Below are positions 23,789 to 30,365 of a DNA stretch of 33,304 nucleotides, piece by piece; the first letter of the stretch is position 1, and each line of letters opens with the position of its first letter. This DNA comes from an uncultured Bacteroidota bacterium. Lineage in GTDB: Bacteria; Bacteroidota; Bacteroidia; Flavobacteriales; Flavobacteriaceae. The stretch lies in assembly GCA_913060705.1 (NCBI GenBank), contig CAJXTX010000012.1, positions 1 through 33,304 on the forward strand. The letters are read 5' to 3'. The translations under genes and the position numbers were made by a program. Below the pieces are notes generated by a model. It ran no database searches. It was given only the letters and a program-made list of their open reading frames with translations, and had not been told where the DNA came from.

Positions 23789-26194
23789 TTAGTCAATCGA
23801 GTCGACTTCTTTAGGTAGAATGTCAATTTTAGGTTGTTTCAATACCTTTTTGTTCGCGATACTTCTCTCTAAGGATAGCAATAAGCAAGGAAGCAGCACG
23901 AGGTTAGCAAGCATGGCTAGAAGAAGCGTAGCTGAGATTAATCCTCCTAAAGCCTTGGTGCCTCCGTAATTACTGATCATGAATACCGAGAACCCAAAGA
24001 ATAGCACTACGGAGGTATAGAACATACTCACCCCTGTTTCTTTAAGTGCCGCAAAGACCGACTTTTTGATGTGCCAGTCGTTCAACACCAATTCTTGGCG
24101 GTATTTCGCCAAAAAGTGAATGGTGTCATCTACAGAGATTCCAAAGGCGATACTAAAGATGAGAATGGTAGAAGGTTTAATAGGTATTCCTACAAACCCC
24201 ATAAGCCCTGCGGTTACTAGAAGGGGCAAGAGGTTCGGAATGAGTGAGACAATAATCATCTGATACGACCGAAACAGATAGGCCATAAATAAAGAAATCA
24301 GAATCACTGCTAATAGCAGGGATATCAATAGGTTGTTAACCAGATAACGTGTTCCCTTTAAATACAATAAGGCTTTTCCGGTGATGCTTACGTTATAGCG
24401 GTCAGAAGGAAAAATGCGATCTATAGACCGGTAGAGTTGTTCTTCTAGAATTTCCATTCTACTGGTTTTCACATCCTTCATCATGAGTGAAAGACGAGCA
24501 ATTTGCTCTTTGCTGTCGACCATCGAACCTAAAAGGTCACCTTTGGATTCTGAATCGATGGGAGAGGTGATCGCACCCAAAATAAAGTTACGCTCTTGGG
24601 ATGTTGGCAATTGATAATACCTGGGCAGACCCTTGTAAAAGGCTTGTTTGGCATATTTAATTACTGCAGATATCGATAAGGGCTTAGATAGCTCATCGTT
24701 TTGCGCAATTTCTTCTGATAAGCGTTCAATTCTATTGAGGTTGGCGGTGTTTAATGCTCCTTTTTCACGGCCAGTATCTACTAAGATTTCTACGGGTAGT
24801 ATACCACTGAATTGATTTTCGTAAAACAGAATATCATCGTAAAAGTCGGTGTTCTTTGGAAGATCTTCGATGCGACTTCCGGTGATCTCGATTTGATAGA
24901 TACCAATGATACTCAACGCAAGTAAGGCCACTGATGTTCCGTAGACTGCAATTCGATGATTCCGTACAATCCGCTCCATCGTAGAAACGAATAGGTCAAT
25001 CCAAGGCGTATTTAGGTGCTGCAGATGCTTGTCTTGCGGCAGGGGTAAGTAGCTGTATATGATAGGAATGATGAGCAGTGAAAGGGCAAAAATTCCAAGG
25101 ATATTTATGGAGGCCACGACTCCAAACTCTCTGAGTAAAGAACTGCTTAAAATGATAAAGGTTGCAAAACCTGAGGCTGTGGTAATATTGGTCATCAGAG
25201 TAGCGTTTCCGACTCGTGAAATGACGCGCATCAGCGACCTAGCCTGATTTCCGTGTTTTTTGACTTCTTGCTGGTATTTATTGATCAAGAAGATACAATT
25301 CGGAATTCCGATTACGATAATTAAAGGAGGAATAAGTGCGGTGAGTATCGTAATCTCATACCCGAGCAATCCAATGATTCCGAATGACCAGCTTACTCCA
25401 ATGAGTACCACAACCATTGAGATGAAGGTGGCTCTGAAACTCCTGAAAAAGAAGAAAAAGAGCACTGCAGTGACCAGTAAGGCAGCAATGACAAACAAGA
25501 TCATCTCTCGTTTTAGGGTCTCTGCATTTCTTGTTTTGATATAGGGCATACCCGAGATACGCGCCTCAACACCTGATTCTCGTTCAAAGGTTTTGATCAT
25601 TCCCTCAAAGTCGTTCAATATGAATTGGCTTCTAACCTTTGTATTGACAAGGTCGGGATCCATATAGGCGATCGTTCGAATCGCTAAGCTTTTAGGGTCG
25701 TATATGATGTTTTCGTAAAATGGAAGGCGCTCGAAGAGGTGGTAAAGCTTTGATTTAGCGTTTTCATCACTTAATGCTTCTCGCGGATTGAATGGAGCAG
25801 TGGTGAGTTGCCCTGATTTTCCTTCCCTCACGATTTCATCGATATTATCTAGAGAGATCACCTTAGTGATTTCGGGGGCAGCTTCGAGTTGTTTGCTCAA
25901 TCGATTAAAGGCATTGAACGACTGAGCTGTAAAGAGGTCACGCCCTTCTACGGCAATCAAAATGGCATTGTCTTCTATGCCAAAGATGTCGGTGAATGCC
26001 TGATATTTTAGGATCTCAGGGTGATCGTTGGGTAGTACAGAAGTTTCAGCATTAGAGAACTTGACGTTGCTCCATTGACTGATAAAAAAGAGGGTAGTAA
26101 TCAAGATACCAACTACCCACGCGATACGGTTCCTGAGAATGATACGGGCTACTGCAGGCCAGAAACCTTCGAAGAATGCGGCCAGCTTTCCCAT
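23789..26194 (-). CDS. RND superfamily transporter, MMPL/Patched-like
   Basis: 801 residues arranged as a duplicated RND unit. One membrane helix near residues 24-42 is followed by a periplasmic domain (about 45-220), a block of five helices (about 225-385) and another helix near 415-435. A second periplasmic domain (about 440-610) precedes the final helix block (about 620-780). SVDDTIHFLAKYR (near residue 688) is the characteristic motif of the MMPL/Patched branch, with Asp residues likely in proton relay. Cargo (lipid, hopanoid or drug) cannot be told. The gene starts 4 bases after frr and is 48 bases ahead of asnS. Confidence 0.85.
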   Translation of the reverse strand: MGKLAAFFEGFWPAVARIILRNRIAWVVGILITTLFFISQWSNVKFSNAETSVLPNDHPEILKYQAFTDIFGIEDNAILIAVEGRDLFTAQSFNAFNRLSKQLEAAPEITKVISLDNIDEIVREGKSGQLTTAPFNPREALSDENAKSKLYHLFERLPFYENIIYDPKSLAIRTIAYMDPDLVNTKVRSQFILNDFEGMIKTFERESGVEARISGMPYIKTRNAETLKREMILFVIAALLVTAVLFFFFFRSFRATFISMVVVLIGVSWSFGIIGLLGYEITILTALIPPLIIVIGIPNCIFLINKYQQEVKKHGNQARSLMRVISRVGNATLMTNITTASGFATFIILSSSLLREFGVVASINILGIFALSLLIIPIIYSYLPLPQDKHLQHLNTPWIDLFVSTMERIVRNHRIAVYGTSVALLALSIIGIYQIEITGSRIEDLPKNTDFYDDILFYENQFSGILPVEILVDTGREKGALNTANLNRIERLSEEIAQNDELSKPLSISAVIKYAKQAFYKGLPRYYQLPTSQERNFILGAITSPIDSESKGDLLGSMVDSKEQIARLSLMMKDVKTSRMEILEEQLYRSIDRIFPSDRYNVSITGKALLYLKGTRYLVNNLLISLLLAVILISLFMAYLFRSYQMIIVSLIPNLLPLLVTAGLMGFVGIPIKPSTILIFSIAFGISVDDTIHFLAKYRQELVLNDWHIKKSVFAALKETGVSMFYTSVVLFFGFSVFMISNYGGTKALGGLISATLLLAMLANLVLLPCLLLSLERSIANKKVLKQPKIDILPKEVDSID

Positions 26195-26198
26195 AGAA

Positions 26199-26753
26199 TC
26201 ACACCTTCATGATTTCTGACTCTTTTAATTTCAAAGCGTCGTCAATCTTGGTGATGAATGAATTCGTTAGCTCTTGCACATCTGCCTCGGCGTCCTTGAG
26301 AACGTCTTCGCTGATCTCAATTTTCTTAAGCTCTTTATTGGCTTCTTGACGTGCCGATCTTACACTGATCTTGGCATCTTCAGATTCTGCCTTGGCCTGT
26401 TTCACGAGATCTCTTCTGCGTTCTTCTGTGAGTGGAGGAACGCTAATGATAATGAAATCACCGTTATTCATAGGGTTAAACCCTAGATTTGAATTAATGA
26501 TTGCTTTCTCGATTTCAGGAAGCATCGCCTTTTCCCAAGGTTGAACCGATAACGTTCGGGCATCAGGCGTATTGACATTGGCTACCTGAGAAAGAGGGGT
26601 AAGTGAACCGTAATAGTCCACTTGAACCGTTGAGAGCATTACGGGATTTGCTTTTCCGGCTCGTATTTTGACAAAGGCTTTTTCTAGGTGGGTTATTGCC
26701 CCTTGCATTTGATCCTTTGCTTCTTCTAAAATGAGTTCAATTTCTTCGTTCAT
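26199..26753 (-). CDS. frr: Ribosome recycling factor
   Basis: 184 residues, exact family length. The family motifs are clear: KIRAGKANPVML, YYGSLTPLSQVANV, LSVQPWEKAMLPEIEKAI, PPLTEERRRDLVKQAK and SVRSARQEAN. RRF splits post-termination ribosomes with EF-G. The gene begins 4 bases after pyrH, the usual pyrH-frr pair. Its TGA stop lies 4 bases before the RND transporter ATG. Confidence 0.97.
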   Translation of the reverse strand: MNEEIELILEEAKDQMQGAITHLEKAFVKIRAGKANPVMLSTVQVDYYGSLTPLSQVANVNTPDARTLSVQPWEKAMLPEIEKAIINSNLGFNPMNNGDFIIISVPPLTEERRRDLVKQAKAESEDAKISVRSARQEANKELKKIEISEDVLKDAEADVQELTNSFITKIDDALKLKESEIMKV

Positions 26754-26757
26754 AGCA

Positions 26758-27465
26758 TTAGAGGTTTACTTCTGTACCTACATCTTCTCCGGTAACTACT
26801 TTGAGTAGATTACCATCTTTATTCATATCGAAAACTACAATGGGTAATTCGTTTTCTTGACTCAAGGTGAAGGCTGTAGTATCCATCACTTTTAGCCCTT
26901 TGCTGAGCACATCTTGAAAACTGATTTTATCGTATCGAATAGCGCTTTTGTCCTTTTCTGGATCAGCACTATAAATACCGTCTACACGTGTTCCTTTCAG
27001 GATAACGTCTGCCTTGATTTCAATAGCCCTTAAGACAGCGGCAGAATCTGTGGTGAAATAGGGGTTCCCTGTACCGCCGCCAAAGATGACTACACGCCCT
27101 TTCTCAAGGTGCCTCATAGCACGTCGACGAATGAAGGGCTCCGCCACTTCATCAATCTTGATAGCCGTTTGAAGTCTTGTTTCAACACCCTGGTTTTCGA
27201 GGGCGCTTTGTAATGCGAGACCATTAATTACCGTAGCGAGCATTCCCATATGATCTCCTTGAACCCGATCCATTCCTTGGCTCGCTCCCGATAGGCCTCT
27301 GAAAATATTTCCGCCACCAATGACGATAGCGACCTCAATGCCGCGATCGATCACAGTTTTGATCTCGTTGGCGTATTGCTCAAGTCTTTTGGCGTCTATT
27401 CCGTACTGTTGGCCCCCCATTAGGGACTCTCCGCTAAGTTTGAGGAGGATTCGTTGGTAGCGCAT
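26758..27465 (-). CDS. pyrH: Uridylate kinase (UMP kinase)
   Basis: 235 residues of the amino-acid kinase fold. [13 protein letters not shown] is the phosphate-binding start, and IGGGNIFRG and [15 protein letters not shown] are UMP-kinase-specific. Later, [15 protein letters not shown] and [17 protein letters not shown] complete the signature. It phosphorylates UMP to UDP. The gene follows tsf after an 82-base gap that contains a strong terminator hairpin, so it has its own promoter or is expressed by read-through. Confidence 0.97.
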   Translation of the reverse strand: MRYQRILLKLSGESLMGGQQYGIDAKRLEQYANEIKTVIDRGIEVAIVIGGGNIFRGLSGASQGMDRVQGDHMGMLATVINGLALQSALENQGVETRLQTAIKIDEVAEPFIRRRAMRHLEKGRVVIFGGGTGNPYFTTDSAAVLRAIEIKADVILKGTRVDGIYSADPEKDKSAIRYDKISFQDVLSKGLKVMDTTAFTLSQENELPIVVFDMNKDGNLLKVVTGEDVGTEVNL

Positions 27466-27494
27466 TGCTATTTTTATTCTAATTCAAAAGTACA

Positions 27495-27523
27495 CAAAAA
27501 AGCCATCCTATTGGGATGGCTTT
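27495..27523 (-). terminator. Rho-independent terminator between tsf and pyrH
   Basis: The perfect 10-bp stem AAAGCCATCC (27499-27508) / GGATGGCTTT (27514-27523) has a 5-base loop. On the minus strand it is followed by a T run (complement of 27495-27501). It ends the rplM-rpsI-rpsB-tsf transcript or attenuates entry into pyrH. Confidence 0.85.
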
Positions 27524-27547
27524 GGTATTAACGATATGCAGCTCGGA

Positions 27548-28372
27548 TTATCCTAGCGCTACTCTTTTAAATGCAGTAACACTTAAATTCTTGTCTGCGG
27601 ACTTCACGTACTGATCAACACTCAATTTAGAGTCTTTGATAAAGTCTTGGTTAACAAGTGTGTTATCCTTGAAGAAACGCTTGATTTTACCTTTAGCAAT
27701 ATTGTCTAGCATTTCTTCAGGCTTACCTTCTTGGCGTAACTGATCTTTAGCGATCTCGATTTCTTTGTCGATAATTGACTGATCAACGCCTTCTTCATTT
27801 AAGGCTACAGGGTTCATAGCTGCAGCTTGCATCGCTACATCTCTTGCGATAACGTCAGCTTGATCTACATTGGCTGATAAACCTACTAGGGTAGCAATTT
27901 TGTTCCCGGCATGGATGTAAGATCCTACGAATGGAGCTTCTAGTACTTCGAATGCACCAATCTCGATCTTTTCTCCGATAACTCCTGTTTGCTCTGTAAG
28001 TTTCTCTGAAACCGTAATTGAACCGTATGTTTTGCTCAAAAGGTCTTCTAATGAAGAAGCGTCAAGGGCTAACTGGGCGAATTCATTTGCCATAGCTACG
28101 AAAGAGTCGTTCTTCGCTACGAAATCAGTCTCACAGTTTAGAGAGATCACGACACCTTTAGTCGCATCGCTGTTTACAACAGCAATTGCAGCACCTTCAG
28201 AAGACTCGCGGTCTGCTCTGTTGGCTGCAACTTTTTGTCCTTTTTTTCTAAGGATTTCGATTGCTTTGTCAAAATCACCTTCTGCTTCTACTAAGGCTTT
28301 CTTGCAGTCCATCATACCGGCACCGGTAGACTTTCTTAATTTGTTTACATCTGCTGCAGAAATTGCACTCAT
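27548..28372 (-). CDS. tsf: Translation elongation factor Ts
   Basis: 274 residues. The N-terminal UBA-like domain has VNKLRKSTGAGMMDCKKAL and the core has NCETDFVAKNDSF, whose Asp-Phe pair displaces Mg2+ from EF-Tu. The dimerisation domain and the end segment GKIKRFFKDNTLVNQDF are as in other EF-Ts proteins. It is the guanine-nucleotide exchange factor for EF-Tu. It lies 86 bases after rpsB in the standard rpsB-tsf order. Confidence 0.97.
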   Translation of the reverse strand: MSAISAADVNKLRKSTGAGMMDCKKALVEAEGDFDKAIEILRKKGQKVAANRADRESSEGAAIAVVNSDATKGVVISLNCETDFVAKNDSFVAMANEFAQLALDASSLEDLLSKTYGSITVSEKLTEQTGVIGEKIEIGAFEVLEAPFVGSYIHAGNKIATLVGLSANVDQADVIARDVAMQAAAMNPVALNEEGVDQSIIDKEIEIAKDQLRQEGKPEEMLDNIAKGKIKRFFKDNTLVNQDFIKDSKLSVDQYVKSADKNLSVTAFKRVALG

Positions 28373-28458
28373 ATTAAATGGTATTTAATTCTTCTAAATG
28401 ATTCGATAAAGATCTGGCCTTTAGATAAGACTCAGATTAAGCAAAGGTTATTCGCTTT

Positions 28459-29277
28459 TTATTTTTCGTCTTTAGCTTCTTCGGCTTCTTCAGAAGCAGT
28501 AGCTTCTTCAGAAACTTCCGCTGAATCCTCGATAGCTTCAACCTCCTCTGTTTCTTCAACAGCACCTTCGCTAGCGTCAAGTTTTTCAGCCTTACGTTCT
28601 GTTAATCCTTCGCTAATAGCTCCCGTTACACTTGAGAGGATGATTTCAATTGATTTACCAGCATCGTCGTTTGCAGGAATAACGAAATCAATATCTCTAG
28701 GATCACAGTTGGTGTCTACCATTGCAAAAACAGGGATGTTTAAGCGCTGTGCTTCTTTCACCGCGATGTGCTCACGCATTACGTCTACGATGAATAAAGC
28801 TCCTGGAAGGCGCGTCATGTCTGAGATTGAACCTAAGTTCTTTTCTAATTTCGCGCGTAGACGATCTACTTGAAGTTTTTCTTTCTTAGATAAAGTGTTG
28901 AACGTACCGTCTTTTTTCATGCGGTCGATTGCACTCATCTTCTTTACCGCCTTACGGATAGTGATAAAGTTGGTTAACATACCTCCTGGCCAACGCTCAG
29001 TAATGTAAGGCATGTTTACTGCAGAAACTTTTTCTGCTACAATTCCCTTAGCTTGCTTTTTAGTGGCAACAAAAAGAATCTTACGCCCAGAGGCAGCAAT
29101 TTTCTTAAGTGCTTCATTCGCCTCTTCGAGCTTTGCAGCGGTTTTGTAAAGATTGATTACGTGAATCCCGTTGCGCTCCATGTAGATGTAAGGAGCCATG
29201 TTTGGATTCCATTTTCTGGTGAGGTGACCGAAATGTACACCTGCATCAAGAAGTTGTTTAACTTCGACTTTTGCCAT
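28459..29277 (-). CDS. rpsB: 30S ribosomal protein uS2 with acidic C-terminal tail
   Basis: 272 residues. The uS2 core is plain: LLDAGVHFGHLTRKWNPNM, RWPGGMLTNF, PGALFIVDVMREHIAVKEA and DTNCDPRDIDFVIPANDD. About 35 residues beyond the core form a tail of Glu, Ala and Val (from DASEGAVEE to AKDEK). The ATG at 29277 is preceded by an A-rich stretch on the coding strand and no Shine-Dalgarno. The gene follows rpsI after 136 bases with no exact TAnnTTTG box, so read-through from rplM-rpsI is plausible. Confidence 0.97.
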   Translation of the reverse strand: MAKVEVKQLLDAGVHFGHLTRKWNPNMAPYIYMERNGIHVINLYKTAAKLEEANEALKKIAASGRKILFVATKKQAKGIVAEKVSAVNMPYITERWPGGMLTNFITIRKAVKKMSAIDRMKKDGTFNTLSKKEKLQVDRLRAKLEKNLGSISDMTRLPGALFIVDVMREHIAVKEAQRLNIPVFAMVDTNCDPRDIDFVIPANDDAGKSIEIILSSVTGAISEGLTERKAEKLDASEGAVEETEEVEAIEDSAEVSEEATASEEAEEAKDEK

Positions 29278-29383
29278 TTTTAATTTAGTTTACGTTCTGA
29301 TTTAGCAATAGTCCGGTGGTCATTATTGAAAATCGCCCTTACTATTTAGATGCTAAACTAAACTGGTTATCACTATGTAAATT

Positions 29384-29415
29384 GAACACGAAGTGTTCGT
29401 CCCAATCTCGAGATT
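29384..29415. repeat. Two short perfect palindromes between rpsI and rpsB
   Basis: AATCTCGAGATT (29404-29415) overlaps the rpsI stop codon, and GAACAC-GAA-GTGTTC (29384-29398) follows it. Read in the gene direction they could form successive hairpins, but no T run follows, so they are not a standard terminator. They may mark mRNA processing or a uS2 leader structure. Confidence 0.35.
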
Positions 29416-29800
29416 AACGTTTCGAGAATTGGAATTTCTTTCTTGCTTTTTTCTGTCCGAATTTCTTACGCTCTACCATGCGAGGGTCTCTTGTAAGAAG
29501 TCCTTCTGGTTTTAGCGCAACTCTGAATTCTTGATCGATTTCGCATAGCGCACGAGAAATCGCTAATCTCAATGCCTCAGCTTGTCCAGTAATTCCTCCT
29601 CCGAAAACTGATGCTTTCACATCGTATTTTCCGACTGTTTCAGTCAATTCGAAAGGTTGATTTACCTTGTATTGCAGGGTTCCTGTAGTAAAATAGCTAT
29701 CAAGTGGTCTTTTGTTAATGGTAACAGATCCACTTCCTTCAGAGAGGTAAACTCTAGCTACAGCTGTTTTTCTTCTTCCTATTTTGTGTATTACTCCCAT
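29414..29800 (-). CDS. rpsI: 30S ribosomal protein uS9
   Basis: 128 residues. IGRRKTAVARVYLSEGSG opens the protein, GGGITGQAEALRLAISRAL is the central uS9 motif, and LLTRDPRMVERKKFGQKKARKKFQFSKR-type residues form the basic C-terminal tail that reaches the P-site tRNA, ending in the conserved Lys-Arg. It follows rplM by 10 bases in the universal rplM-rpsI order. Confidence 0.98.
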   Translation of the reverse strand: MGVIHKIGRRKTAVARVYLSEGSGSVTINKRPLDSYFTTGTLQYKVNQPFELTETVGKYDVKASVFGGGITGQAEALRLAISRALCEIDQEFRVALKPEGLLTRDPRMVERKKFGQKKARKKFQFSKR

Positions 29801-29810
29801 TACAGATTAG

Positions 29811-30266
29811 CTATTTGAGATCGTTTAAATTGATTTGAACTGGCTTTTGCGCTTCTTGATCGTGCGAGTCGCCTGCATATACTCTTAGGTTTCTGAAGAG
29901 TTCTGCACCTAATTTATTTTTTGGAAGCATCCCTTTTACTGCATTCTCGATGATGCGCTCAGGATGACTCTCAAAGAGTTCTTTGGTGGTTGTTTCGCGC
30001 TGACCACCTGGATACCCGGTGTGACGCAAGTACTTCTTATCCGTTGCTTTTGAACCTGTCAACGCAACTTTTGAAGCGTTAATAATCACCACGTTATCTC
30101 CACAATCAACGTGAGGAGTAAAACTAGGCTTGTTTTTACCTCTTAAAATTGTCGCCACTTTAGAGGCTAAACGTCCCAAAATTTGCCCTTCAGCATCCAC
30201 TAAAACCCACTGTTTGTCTACAGTGGCCGCATTGGCAGATTTGGTTTTATAACTTAATGTATCCAC
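29811..30266 (-). CDS. rplM: 50S ribosomal protein uL13
   Basis: 151 residues. WVLVDAEGQILGRLASKVA, KPSFTPHVDCGDNVVIINA, TGYPGG and AVKGMLPKNKLG are uL13 signatures. Translation starts with GTG (complement of 30264-30266), chosen because MDTLSYKTKS matches the Bacteroidota N-terminus and no ATG lies closer in frame. A near-consensus promoter sits at 30311-30341. The short leader between promoter and start contains a small hairpin (30292-30305). Confidence 0.97.
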   Translation of the reverse strand: MDTLSYKTKSANAATVDKQWVLVDAEGQILGRLASKVATILRGKNKPSFTPHVDCGDNVVIINASKVALTGSKATDKKYLRHTGYPGGQRETTTKELFESHPERIIENAVKGMLPKNKLGAELFRNLRVYAGDSHDQEAQKPVQINLNDLK

Positions 30267-30291
30267 AGTTAATGAAATTTTATTCGCTACA

Positions 30292-30305
30292 CGTTAAAAC
30301 TAACG
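30292..30305 (-). promoter_or_regulatory. Small hairpin in the rplM leader
   Basis: CGTTA-AAAC-TAACG on the + strand (CGTTA-GTTT-TAACG in the transcript) forms a perfect 5-bp stem just downstream of the expected start site. It is a possible autoregulatory site for uL13, but the stem is short and could be chance. Confidence 0.25.
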
Positions 30306-30310
30306 GGCTG

Positions 30311-30341
30311 CAAATGTACAATTATTCGTTTGAAATACAAA
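30311..30341 (-). promoter_or_regulatory. rplM: Consensus promoter of rplM (TTTG-N19-TACATTTG)
   Basis: On the minus strand the -7 box TACATTTG (complement of 30311-30318) is preceded by TTTG (complement of 30338-30341) at exactly 19 bases. This is the best match in the window to the Bacteroidota sigma-A promoter. Transcription should start near 30306, giving a leader of about 40 bases before the GTG. Confidence 0.7.
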
Positions 30342-30365
30342 TCGATAAAATGATGTTGCAAAACT

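Noticed and set aside
23789-26194. RND transporter as an AcrB-type multidrug pump
   Set aside because: 801 residues is too short for AcrB (about 1040). The SVDDTIHF motif belongs to the MMPL/Patched branch, and no membrane-fusion or TolC-like gene is adjacent.
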